Shown piece by piece: positions 1 through 8,219 of a stretch of DNA of 64,000 bases. The notes beneath the pieces are model-generated. The model saw only the letters and a program-made list of their open reading frames with translations, was not told where the DNA came from and did no database searches. The stretch is from Microlunatus antarcticus (lineage in GTDB: Bacteria; Actinomycetota; Actinomycetes; Propionibacteriales; Propionibacteriaceae): contig NZ_JACHZG010000001.1 in the NCBI RefSeq assembly GCF_014193425.1, forward strand, positions 1,488,001 through 1,552,000. The letters run 5' to 3'. Numbering within the stretch: position 1 is the first letter of the stretch; every line of letters starts with the position of its first letter. Position numbers and translations under genes: made by a program.

Positions 1-2
1 AC

Positions 3-929
3 GTGGTCGTCGACCTCAACGGGAAGGTGATCGAGCGTCGGACTACGAAGGGCAGCGGAGGGCGCCGCCCGATCACGGTGACGCAGCAGATGGCCGAGGA
101 GACCAGGCTGCTGCTGTCCGGAGCCGGGATCGATTCCGGCGATCTCCTAGGGGTCGGGGTGGCCGTCAAGGGACGCCAAGACAGCCCCTACCGCAAGCTT
201 CGGGCCGACCCGGATGCCGCGCAGTGGGAGCAGTTCGACCTCGAACACACTCTGGGCTCCGCGCTGGCCACCTCCGTCATCGTCGACAACGACTCGATCT
301 GCGCCGCCGTGGGGGAGTTCTGGATCGGGCGTCGGCCGCCGACCGACAATGTCGCCACGGTCTACATGACGGACGGGTTCGGACTGGGTCTGATGATCAG
401 GGGGGACGTCTACCGTGGTGCGTCGGGCAACGCCGGTCAGATATCCCATGTGCTCGTCGACCCGGACGGACCGCAGTGCGAGTGCGGACGCCACGGCTGC
501 CTCAACGCCATGGCGGGTGCGGTCCGCATCGTCGAGCTCGCGCGTGGCGACACCGACCTGCGTGCGTCGCTCCGGCTGGGACGCACCGGCGCCACGGTCC
601 GCCGCGACCACGAGAAGGTCGCTGCCGCGGCCGCACGGGAGCATCCAGCCGCGCGCCGTCTCATCGACGCCTCTGCCCAGCACCTAGCGTCCGTGCTGGT
701 CTCGCTCACGAACCTGATGGACCTGCACTCGATCGTCCTGGCGGGGCCGGGTTTCGCCGGCGTCGGCGAGATCTACGTCGATACCGCGGCCGAGCAGCTG
801 CGGCGTTTCAGCTATGTCGGACTCGTCCACGCGACCGAGGTGACCTTGTCCGAGACCGGTCCGGACTCGGCGGCTCTGGGGGCGGCCAGCCTGGTCCTAC
901 GGTCTCGGCTCGGGCCCAGTCGCTCCTAG
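3..929 (+). CDS. ROK-family transcriptional regulator/sugar kinase homologue (5' end outside window)
   Basis: ROK proteins are sugar kinases or sugar-responsive repressors. The reading frame is open to the window edge, so the true start lies upstream and any N-terminal winged helix is not visible. What is present is the actin-fold ROK core: VDNDSICAAVGE carries the usual ND pair, and CECGRHGCL is the zinc-binding CxCGxxGC signature preceded by SHVLVDPDG. The common GEIGH sequence appears here as GQISH. The position just ahead of a sugar-uptake operon and a palindromic operator (1049-1081) suggests a repressor rather than a kinase, but that is inferred from context. Confidence 0.85.
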   Translation: MVVDLNGKVIERRTTKGSGGRRPITVTQQMAEETRLLLSGAGIDSGDLLGVGVAVKGRQDSPYRKLRADPDAAQWEQFDLEHTLGSALATSVIVDNDSICAAVGEFWIGRRPPTDNVATVYMTDGFGLGLMIRGDVYRGASGNAGQISHVLVDPDGPQCECGRHGCLNAMAGAVRIVELARGDTDLRASLRLGRTGATVRRDHEKVAAAAAREHPAARRLIDASAQHLASVLVSLTNLMDLHSIVLAGPGFAGVGEIYVDTAAEQLRRFSYVGLVHATEVTLSETGPDSAALGAASLVLRSRLGPSRS

Positions 930-1043
930 ACCTGTTCGATGTGGCGGGAGCTGCGCGAGGTCTGAGACCCATGCACTGAACACCCGGACGGTCATCGACA
1001 GCTTCCTCGAATACCACGATCACCAGGGTCGACCGGGGAACCC

Positions 1044-1081
1044 TTGACATACTTCCTTTCTATACATTAGAAACATCGTAT
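1044..1081 (+). promoter_or_regulatory. Probable sigma70-type -35 box and palindromic operator ahead of the sugar operon
   Basis: A consensus TTGACA lies at 1044-1049. Downstream is a symmetric palindrome centred on base 1065: inner arms TTTCTA (1057-1062) and TAGAAA (1068-1073), outer arms ATAC (1049-1052) and GTAT (1078-1081). The AT-rich inner arms stand out in GC-rich sequence and cover the place where a -10 box (TTAGAA, 1067-1072, 17 bases from the -35) would sit. A repressor bound here would block transcription. The adjacent ROK gene is the obvious candidate. Confidence 0.6.
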
Positions 1082-1126
1082 CCAGTCGGCGACGAGGCCG
1101 AGGTGCAGAGAGCAAGGAGGCTCCTG

Positions 1127-1870
1127 GTGGGATCCCTTCAGGGCCGTGTCGCCCTGGTCACGGGCGGATCGCGTGGCATCGGGCGTGCGATCGTCGAGCG
1201 GCTGGCCGCAGACGGCGCCTCCGTCTTCTTCACCTACGCCGGTCGTGTCGACGAAGCGACGGCGTTAGTGGGGGAGCTCAGCACGCCGGAGCAGCCCTGC
1301 CGAACCGCCCAGTTACAGATCGAGTCCACCGATCAGGTGCGTCAGGTGTTCGCCGAGGTCATCGCGGTGCTCGGCGGGCTCGACATCGTCGTGCACAGCG
1401 CGTGCACCGACATCGTGCGCGCCGACGTCGCCGACATCACCGACGACGATTACCAAGTGATGGTTGACGGCAACCTGAAGGGCGGCCTTACCGTCCTGCA
1501 GGAGGCCGCGAGGCGCGTGAACGACGGCGGACGCATCATCAACATCTCTTCGCTGGACACGGCCAACCCGGCTGCTGGCAACGGGCTGTACGCGGCGAGC
1601 AAGGCAGCGGTCGAGCAGCTGGTAGCCATCGCCAGCAAGGAGCTCGGCAGCCGCGGGATCACCGCGAACACGGTGTCGCCGGGCGCCGTCGACACCGAGC
1701 GGTTGCGCGCGGACCGGACGCCGGACGAGCTGGCGGGTGCCATCGCGGCCACGCCGCTCGGCAGGCTCGGCCGGCCCCAGGACGTCGCGAGCGTCGTCGC
1801 GTTCCTCGCCGGGCCAGACGGCGGCTGGATCACCGGCCAGAACCTTCGCGCCGGCGGAGGCATCGCATGA
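1127..1870 (+). CDS. SDR-family NAD(P)-dependent oxidoreductase
   Basis: A classical short-chain dehydrogenase of 247 residues, the usual length. The nucleotide-binding TGGSRGIG sits near the N terminus, the catalytic Ser is in NISSLD, and Tyr/Lys are in YAASK. The NNAG motif is replaced by HSAC. The GTG at 1127 is preferred to the one at 1103 because a perfect AAGGAGG (1114-1120) lies 6 bases ahead of it and the upstream codons add nothing to the fold. It is the first gene after the operator and runs into the sugar-binding lipoprotein gene, so it may oxidise or reduce the imported sugar or its aglycone. Substrate unknown. Confidence 0.85.
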   Translation: MGSLQGRVALVTGGSRGIGRAIVERLAADGASVFFTYAGRVDEATALVGELSTPEQPCRTAQLQIESTDQVRQVFAEVIAVLGGLDIVVHSACTDIVRADVADITDDDYQVMVDGNLKGGLTVLQEAARRVNDGGRIINISSLDTANPAAGNGLYAASKAAVEQLVAIASKELGSRGITANTVSPGAVDTERLRADRTPDELAGAIAATPLGRLGRPQDVASVVAFLAGPDGGWITGQNLRAGGGIA

Positions 1871-1910
1871 GCACCTTCACCTCTCACCCATCGACCAGGA
1901 GCTGACCGCC

Positions 1911-3305
1911 ATGACCCCTTCGACCCGGGCAACGCCGCCTGCGGCAGGTACGCCTGCCCGTCGATCCCGCCGCATCGCCCGCAGGTCCCGCCTCGCGGCC
2001 GCCACCGTCGTGCTGGCGGTGACCTCACTGGTCACGGCAGCCTGCGGCGGGGGGGGAGGAGCGAGCTCGGCTAGCGACATGCAGACGATCACTTACTGGT
2101 CCCCGCCCCAGGCCGGTCAGTCCGAGAGCGGCACGAAGGCCCTTCTGCAACCACTGACCGACCAGTTCAAGGCCGAGACGGGCATCACCGTCAACGTCGA
2201 GGTCATCGACTGGAGCAGCCTGCTCTCCAAGCTCACTACGGCGATCGCCAGCAACACCGGTCCCGACGTCGCCTCGGGGGGCAACACGTGGAACGGCATC
2301 TATTCCGACACCGGCGGCGTCACTCCGTGGACCCCGCAGATGCTCGACCAGATCGGCGGGACCCAGCAGCTCGTACCGGCGTTCACCAAGGTGATGGGCT
2401 ACCCGGGCAAGGACCCGGTCTCCATCCCCATCGGCGGCGGAACCTGGCAGATGGTCTACAACAAGAAGATCCTGGCCGACGCCGGCATCACCGCGCCTCC
2501 GAAGACGTGGGACGAGTTCATCGCCGACGCCCAGAAGACGACCGACCCCGCGAAGGGCATCTGGGGCACCTCGGTCAACGTCGCGAACGTCTCCGACATG
2601 ACCACCTGGGAGTGGATCCTGATGCGCCAGCACGGGGGCGACTTCTTCGACGCCTCGACCGGCAAGGCGGCGGCCGACTCGCCCGCCAACGTCGAGGCCA
2701 TGCAGTTCTTCCTCGACTGGATGGGCAAGGACAAGATCATGTCGCCGCAGGCCGCGCAGTACAACGCGGCCCAGTCGGAGCAGGACTTCAACAACGGCAA
2801 GCTGGCCTTCCTGTTCACCCAGGGCCGCAGCAACGTGACGATGGACCAGTCGAAGTACGAGGCGGCCCTGCTGCCGATGCGGTCAGAGACCCCGCCCGCC
2901 GACCAGGCCGTCCAGTCCCACATCGCTGGGGAGAACGTCATCCTGTTCAGCTCCAGCAAGAAGCAGGACTCCTCGATCAAGTGGATCAAGTTCCTGCTGA
3001 GCACGAAGACCCAGATCACTAAGAACGTCAACAACGGCTCGATCCCCGTCACGCTCGACGCCGCCAAGGCGTCCGAGTTCAGCAAGTACAAGATCGACAA
3101 GATCGACATCGAGATCGCCGACAAGTACGCCCAGCCGCAGCAGATCAACTCCGACGACGGACCGCTGTCGCAGGCGTACACCCGCGCTATCGGTCAGCTC
3201 GCCGGCCAGGTCGCGACCGGCAAGCAGGTCGGGGCACCCGAGATCCAGTCCGCCCTCCAGGGGGTCCAGCAGGCAGCCCTCGCCCGGGAAGCCACCCAGA
3301 AGTGA
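1911..3305 (+). CDS. Extracellular sugar-binding lipoprotein of an ABC importer
   Basis: A 464-residue solute-binding protein of the carbohydrate (SBP type 1) class. The N terminus has an Arg-rich segment, a hydrophobic stretch and a lipobox ending TAAC followed by a Gly-rich linker, so it should be anchored to the outer face of the membrane. The start at ATG 1911 is set by an AGGAGCT-like site (1897-1903) and the signal peptide; the frame is open further upstream but that part overlaps the SDR gene. Two permease genes follow after a strong hairpin. No ATPase gene is in the operon, so a shared MsiK-type ATPase elsewhere probably energises uptake (known for actinobacterial sugar importers; inferred here). 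Confidence 0.9.
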   Translation: MTPSTRATPPAAGTPARRSRRIARRSRLAAATVVLAVTSLVTAACGGGGGASSASDMQTITYWSPPQAGQSESGTKALLQPLTDQFKAETGITVNVEVIDWSSLLSKLTTAIASNTGPDVASGGNTWNGIYSDTGGVTPWTPQMLDQIGGTQQLVPAFTKVMGYPGKDPVSIPIGGGTWQMVYNKKILADAGITAPPKTWDEFIADAQKTTDPAKGIWGTSVNVANVSDMTTWEWILMRQHGGDFFDASTGKAAADSPANVEAMQFFLDWMGKDKIMSPQAAQYNAAQSEQDFNNGKLAFLFTQGRSNVTMDQSKYEAALLPMRSETPPADQAVQSHIAGENVILFSSSKKQDSSIKWIKFLLSTKTQITKNVNNGSIPVTLDAAKASEFSKYKIDKIDIEIADKYAQPQQINSDDGPLSQAYTRAIGQLAGQVATGKQVGAPEIQSALQGVQQAALAREATQK

Positions 3306-3312
3306 CCGGACG

Positions 3313-3341
3313 CCGGTCGGGCGGCACAGCCGCCCGACCGG
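3313..3341 (+). terminator. Strong intercistronic stem-loop
   Basis: Thirteen-base perfect arms (CCGGTCGGGCGGC at 3313-3325, complement at 3329-3341) enclose an ACA loop just after the binding-protein stop. There is no T-tract. In sugar ABC operons such a hairpin usually stabilises the upstream mRNA or partly terminates transcription, giving more binding protein than permease. Confidence 0.7.
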
Positions 3342-3378
3342 CCGTCCCGATCCCACCGCAAAGGCCGGAGGAGAAGCA

Positions 3379-4359
3379 ATGGGCATGACCCAGGGAGCAG
3401 TTGTCCAAGAGCCGACGACGTCCACGCCCGGGCGGGCGAACGGGCTCGTCGCCAAGGTGCGAAGCGCACCGCCGGCCTACCGGCGCCGCGTCTTGTGGTA
3501 CCTGATGGCACCGGCAGTCCTCTGCGAGGCGCTGGTCTACGTCGTACCGATCCTGGTCGGCGTCTTTACCAGCTTCACGAAGGTCAACCAGTTCACGATC
3601 CGCGACTGGTTCAGGGCCCCGTTCATCGGCTTCGACAACTTCAAGCTGATCTTCGGATCGCCCGCGATCGGGGGGCCGATCCTGCGGTCCCTGCTGCTGA
3701 GCCTCGGCTACGTGGTCGCGGTGGTCGCCGTGAGCCTGTTCCTCGGATTTGTCGCCACGGTCTTCGTCCGCAGCCTGCGTCGCGGCCGCTTCTTCCAGAT
3801 CTTCTTCGTCTTGCCCTACGCGACGCCGCTCTACGCCGGTGTCCTGGCGTGGGACTTCGCGTTCCAGGGCAACGGGGCCGTCAACACCCTGCTGCACCAC
3901 GACCTCGGGATCACGGGCGACGTGCTCTACCTCCAAGACCCCTTCGCGTTCTCGAGCCTGGTGGTCACCGCGGTATGGCGCACCTGGCCGTTCGTGTTCT
4001 TGATGATGCTCGCCGCGACGTCGAACATCGCCACCGAGCTCTTCGAGGCGATCTCGGTCGACGGCGGCGGACGGTGGGCCGAGGTGCGCCACGTGATCCT
4101 GCCGCACGTCGCCTCCACGCTCGGGGTGCTCGCTCTGCTGCTGTTCGTGTGGAACTTCAACGACTTCGCTACACCGTTCGTCTTCTTCGGCCAGATCGCG
4201 CCGCAGTCGGGCAACTTGTTCCTGCTCAACACCTACACGACGACCTTCGTCAGCTTCGCCTACAGCGTCGGTGCCGCGATCACGCTGCTCGCGGTTATCG
4301 TCCTGGCGCTCTTCATCGTCGTCCCCTACGTCAAAATCACGCGATTCGGAGACCAGTGA
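3379..4359 (+). CDS. Sugar ABC transporter permease (MalF-type)
   Basis: A 326-residue integral membrane protein with about six hydrophobic segments. Near the C-terminal third is the EAA loop that docks on the ATPase: EAISVDGGGRWAEVRHVILP has the spaced E-A...D-G...I-LP pattern. The ATG at 3379 follows GGAGGAGAA with suitable spacing. Its stop overlaps the start of the next permease by one base, so the two are probably translationally coupled and form a heterodimeric channel. Confidence 0.9.
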   Translation: MGMTQGAVVQEPTTSTPGRANGLVAKVRSAPPAYRRRVLWYLMAPAVLCEALVYVVPILVGVFTSFTKVNQFTIRDWFRAPFIGFDNFKLIFGSPAIGGPILRSLLLSLGYVVAVVAVSLFLGFVATVFVRSLRRGRFFQIFFVLPYATPLYAGVLAWDFAFQGNGAVNTLLHHDLGITGDVLYLQDPFAFSSLVVTAVWRTWPFVFLMMLAATSNIATELFEAISVDGGGRWAEVRHVILPHVASTLGVLALLLFVWNFNDFATPFVFFGQIAPQSGNLFLLNTYTTTFVSFAYSVGAAITLLAVIVLALFIVVPYVKITRFGDQ

Positions 4360-5207
4360 TGAAGGACGTCCTCAGCTTTCGGGTCGCGCGGGTGGTCGTG
4401 CTGGCTGCCCTGTCGGTCTTCGTCCTGTTCCCGATCTACATCGCGTTCGTCACGGCGGCGACTCGCTTCGAAGACTTCTCCAACACCTTCCAGTGGTGGC
4501 CGCAGCATCCGGACCTCGGCGCGTTCGTCGACGTCTGGCACGAGACGCCTCTGGCCAAGTACTTCATGAACAGCATCATCGTCACCGTCGCGACGGTGGC
4601 CATCGCTATCCCGATCGCGCTCGCAGCGGCTTACGGCGTCAGCCGCTACCGCTTCCCCGGGCGGCAGGCCTTCTTGGCCGTCATCCTGTCCACGCAGATG
4701 TTCCCCGGCATCTTCTTCCTGATCCCGCTATTCCTGCTGCTCGTCAAGCTGCAGGGCCTGGTCGGCGTCCAGCTGGTCGGGTCCAGGCCAGCGCTGGTCC
4801 TGGTCTACCTCTCGTTCGCACTGCCGTTGTGCATCTGGGTCCTGGCGGGCTACTTCGCCTCCATCCCGAAAGACATCGAGGAGGCCGGCATGATCGACGG
4901 GTTGTCCGACGTCGGGGCCTTCGTCCGGCTCGTCCTGCCGTCCAACCTGGGGGCCGTGGTCGCCGTCGCCGTCTTCGCGACGGTGCTGTCCTGGAGCGAG
5001 GTCCTCTTCGCGTCCGTGCTCACGACGAACGCGACCCAGACGCTCGCGATCGGGCTGTCGGCGATCGTCGCGCAGCCCACCTCACCGATTCACTGGAACA
5101 ACATCATGGCGGCCTCGATCCTGGCCAGCCTCCCGATCGTGGTCGCCTTCTCGCTGGTCCAGAAGCGCTTCGTCCAGGGCCTCTCCAGCGGCGCGGTCAA
5201 GGGCTGA
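4359..5207 (+). CDS. Sugar ABC transporter permease (MalG-type)
   Basis: A 282-residue membrane protein starting MKDVLSFRVARVVV, with about six transmembrane segments and an EAA loop (EEAGMIDGLSDVGAFVRLVLP). The ATG at 4359 overlaps the TGA of the preceding permease. The open frame extends far upstream, but that part only shadows the first permease. It partners the preceding gene in carbohydrate uptake. Confidence 0.9.
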   Translation: MKDVLSFRVARVVVLAALSVFVLFPIYIAFVTAATRFEDFSNTFQWWPQHPDLGAFVDVWHETPLAKYFMNSIIVTVATVAIAIPIALAAAYGVSRYRFPGRQAFLAVILSTQMFPGIFFLIPLFLLLVKLQGLVGVQLVGSRPALVLVYLSFALPLCIWVLAGYFASIPKDIEEAGMIDGLSDVGAFVRLVLPSNLGAVVAVAVFATVLSWSEVLFASVLTTNATQTLAIGLSAIVAQPTSPIHWNNIMAASILASLPIVVAFSLVQKRFVQGLSSGAVKG

Positions 5208-5291
5208 CGCGGTCGGCCACCGTCCGACAGGCCCGCTGCCGGTCCTGAAGATCTATCCGCACGGCGGCCTGTGCCGCGTCCGCGAAAGGTT

Positions 5292-6695
5292 GTGAGCACC
5301 ATCTCCACCACCGCTGCACCCGAGCCCGTGACGTTCCCTGACGGCTTCGGCTGGGGCACCGCGACAGCGAGCTACCAAATCGAAGGAGCGGTCGGCGTCG
5401 ACGGGCGCTCACCCTCGGTCTGGGACACGTTCTCCCACACCCCCGGGATGATCACCGACGGCTCGAACGGTGACCGTGCCGACGACCACTACTACCGCTA
5501 CGCCGAGGACGTCGAGCTGATGGCCGACCTCGGCACGAGCTTCTACCGCTTCTCCTTCGCCTGGCCCCGGCTGCAGCCGGACGGCCACGGCAAGCTCAAC
5601 CCAGCCGGCCTCGCGTTCTACGACCGGCTCACCAACAAGCTGCTCGAGCGCGGCATCACCCCCTGGGTGACCCTCTACCACTGGGACCTCCCGCAGGTCC
5701 TCGAGGACGCCGGCGGCTGGCCCGTCCGCGACACGGCCCTGCGCTTCGCCGACTACTCCACCCAGGTGTTCGACGCGCTGAAGGACAAGGTCGAGCACTG
5801 GACGACGCTCAACGAACCCTTTTGCGCCGGCCTCCTGAGCTACGCCGCCGGCCAGCTCGCGCCAGGCCGCAACGAGCCGGTCGCCGGCATCCACGCGGTC
5901 CACCACCTGCTGCTGGGGCACGGCTTGGCGCTGCAGGCGATGCGTACCCAGGCCGGTCCGGAGCACCAGTTCGGTCTCACGCTGAACCTGTCGCCGGTCG
6001 CTGCGGCCACGGACAGCGAGGCGGACGCCGACGCGGCCCGGCGCATCGACGCCCTGTCCAACCGGCTCTTCCTCGACCCCATCCTGAAGGGCAGCTACCC
6101 CGAGGACCTCGTCGCGGATCTGGCTCCGCTGATGACCTTCGACCACGTCCAGGCTGGCGACCTCGAGCTCATCAGTCAGCCGATCGAGGCGCTGGGCATC
6201 AACTACTACATGAAGTACGTGGTCCGGGCCGGTCGGAACCACCGCTACCACGGGACGCCGTACGTCGGCTCCGGCGACGTCGAGTTCGTCGGCGCCGGGC
6301 TCCCGCGGTCAGCCCGCGGTTGGGAGATCAACCCCGACGGGCTCTACGAGCTGCTGACCCACGTGTCGAGCGCCTACGACGCACCACCGCTGTGGATCAC
6401 CGAGAACGGCATCGCCCTGGACGACGTCGTCGACGCCGACGGCGCAGTGCACGACCCGGACCGCATCGCCTACCTCGACGCCCACTTCCGGGCCGCGCAC
6501 CGCGCCATCACCGACGGGGTCGACCTGCGGGGCTACTTCATCTGGACGCTCACCGACAACTTCGAGTGGTCCTACGGGGAGTCGTCCCGCTTCGGCCTGG
6601 TGCACGTGGACTACGAGACGCAGGTCCGCACGCCCAAGGACAGTGCCGCCTGGTATGCGAAGGTCACGGCCGACAACGGCCTGGGAGAAGCATGA
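5292..6695 (+). CDS. Glycoside hydrolase family 1 beta-glucosidase
   Basis: A GH1 retaining glycosidase of about 467 residues, full length for the family and without a signal peptide, so cytoplasmic. The acid/base Glu is in TLNEPF (about residue 176) and the nucleophile in ITENG (about 371). The N-terminal FGWGTATASYQIEG and the C-terminal NFEWSYG aglycone-site region are intact. GTG at 5292 gives the typical short N terminus; GTG at 5271 is an in-frame alternative, and neither has a strong ribosome site. It should hydrolyse a beta-linked di- or oligosaccharide brought in by the adjacent ABC system, for example cellobiose (inferred). Confidence 0.92.
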   Translation: MSTISTTAAPEPVTFPDGFGWGTATASYQIEGAVGVDGRSPSVWDTFSHTPGMITDGSNGDRADDHYYRYAEDVELMADLGTSFYRFSFAWPRLQPDGHGKLNPAGLAFYDRLTNKLLERGITPWVTLYHWDLPQVLEDAGGWPVRDTALRFADYSTQVFDALKDKVEHWTTLNEPFCAGLLSYAAGQLAPGRNEPVAGIHAVHHLLLGHGLALQAMRTQAGPEHQFGLTLNLSPVAAATDSEADADAARRIDALSNRLFLDPILKGSYPEDLVADLAPLMTFDHVQAGDLELISQPIEALGINYYMKYVVRAGRNHRYHGTPYVGSGDVEFVGAGLPRSARGWEINPDGLYELLTHVSSAYDAPPLWITENGIALDDVVDADGAVHDPDRIAYLDAHFRAAHRAITDGVDLRGYFIWTLTDNFEWSYGESSRFGLVHVDYETQVRTPKDSAAWYAKVTADNGLGEA

Positions 6696-7090
6696 CCAAG
6701 GAGCAGCAGGCCGTCCGCGACCGCAACGTCGCCGCGGTCGAAGCCATGTACGAGAGCGAGCGTGTACGCGACCTCACGGCCTGGACGTCCCTGTGGCACC
6801 CGGAGGGTCGCCAGACCTTTCCTTTCGCCCAGGCCGCGACGGTCGAGGGGATCGAGCAGCTGACCGAGACGACGCGGCACAAGTTCGAGAGCCGGCCGCC
6901 GTACGCGATCCACGTCGTGACCGAGCCGTTCGAGGACCCCGCTCGGGTCCTGGCCCGGCTACGGCTGGAGACGCCGCAGGGGCAGCTTCTCGCCGTCATC
7001 TGGTGCGTTTTTCACCTCGACAAGGCCGGCCTCATCGTCGAGGTCGAGGAGATGCTCGACACCGCGAGCGCTACCCCGATCCCGGGCTGA
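6692..7090 (+). CDS. NTF2/SnoaL-like small protein
   Basis: A 132-residue protein with the nuclear-transport-factor-2-like pattern: an N-terminal helix (VAAVEAMYESERV), WTSLWHPEG, then alternating strands ending in ...AVIWCVFHLD and VEVEEML. The ATG overlaps the TGA of the glucosidase gene and follows GGGAGAAG, so it belongs to the sugar operon. Proteins of this fold act as ketosteroid-isomerase-like enzymes or small ligand binders. No catalytic assignment is possible. Confidence 0.75.
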   Translation: MTKEQQAVRDRNVAAVEAMYESERVRDLTAWTSLWHPEGRQTFPFAQAATVEGIEQLTETTRHKFESRPPYAIHVVTEPFEDPARVLARLRLETPQGQLLAVIWCVFHLDKAGLIVEVEEMLDTASATPIPG

Positions 7091-7092
7091 TC

Positions 7093-8116
7093 GTGAGCCG
7101 GTTCCCGGAAGCGCGTGGGCCCCACCTTCGCGGCGGACCCACGCTGCGCTGGGGCGTCCTCGCTCCGCGAGATCGCCAACGACTTCACGGCCACCGTCCT
7201 GGCGAACACAGACCCGACGATCTCGGCGGTGGGCTCGCGGTCGCGTCCGCGGGCCGAGCAGTTCGCGGCCAGGCACGGCATCCGCGGCGTGGCCGACTCC
7301 TACGAGGAGCTCGTCTCACGGGCCGACGTCGACATCGTCTACGGGGCGGCCCCGCACCGGCAGCACCATGCGCTGGCCATGCTCGCGATCGCAACCGGGA
7401 AGCACGTCCTCGTCGAGAAGCTGATCGAGATCTCGGCGCGAGAGGCCGAGGAGCTCGCTGGGGCGGCGCAGGCAGCGGGCGTGTTTGCCGCCGAGGCGAT
7501 GTGGACGCGCTATCTGCCGCAGTTCGACGTCCTGGCGCAGGTGCTCGACCGTGGTGACCTCGGCGAGGTGCGGCTCGCGACGGCCGATGTCGGCTGGCAG
7601 GTCGCTCCGGACGCCCCGCCTCGCTTCTTCGACCGGGAGAAGGGCGGCGGTGCGGCGCTCGACATGGGCGTCTACGGCTACTGGTTCGCGCACTTCGCGA
7701 TCGGGCAGGCAGAGACGGTGCGCGCCCTCGTCCAGACGCACGCGCCTCCGGGGTCGACGAGCAGTCCGTCGTCGCGATTGAGAGCGCCGGCGGTCGCCAG
7801 GCGAGCGTAAGCACGTCCATGGCGGTCATGAACTCAGGCCTTGCCACCGTCGTTGGGACGGCAGGAGCGGCTCGCTTCGTCCGACCGTTCGTCTCCCCGT
7901 CGAGCTTCGTCGTCGAGGTCGCCTCCGGCAGCCACCGGTGGGACGACACCACCGGGCTCACCCTGCGACAGGGGCTGGCGTGGCAGACGTGCGCCACCGC
8001 CGAGTACGTGGCGGACGGCCTCACGGACTCGCCCGTGCACAGCCTCGCCGACGCCGTTCACGTGCTGCGCGTGGATCGACGACGTGCGCGCTCAGTCGGG
8101 GTCAGCTCGACCCTAA
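7093..8116 (+). pseudogene. Gfo/Idh/MocA-family oxidoreductase, broken by three frame changes
   Basis: A sugar or inositol dehydrogenase-like gene that can only be read by changing frame three times. It starts at GTG 7093 and reads LRWGVLAP; at about 7165 it moves to the next frame (EIANDFTATVLANTD ... KHVLVEKL ... GGGAALDMGVYGY). At about 7740 it returns to the first frame (GVDEQSVVAIESAGG ...) and near 8070 it shifts again (WIDDVRAQSG) to stop at 8116. EKL is the conserved EKP position with P replaced by L. It ends the sugar operon. Either the gene has decayed or this stretch has sequencing errors; its neighbours are intact. Confidence 0.8.
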
Positions 8117-8219
8117 GATCAGCAGTTGAGGTGGTACAGCGCAGTCCCACCCCGAGCGCTAAACAGCCTTGCGGCTCGACCGCAGGGCTGCCGCCCGTCC
8201 ATCCAGGTGAAGGTCGCTC

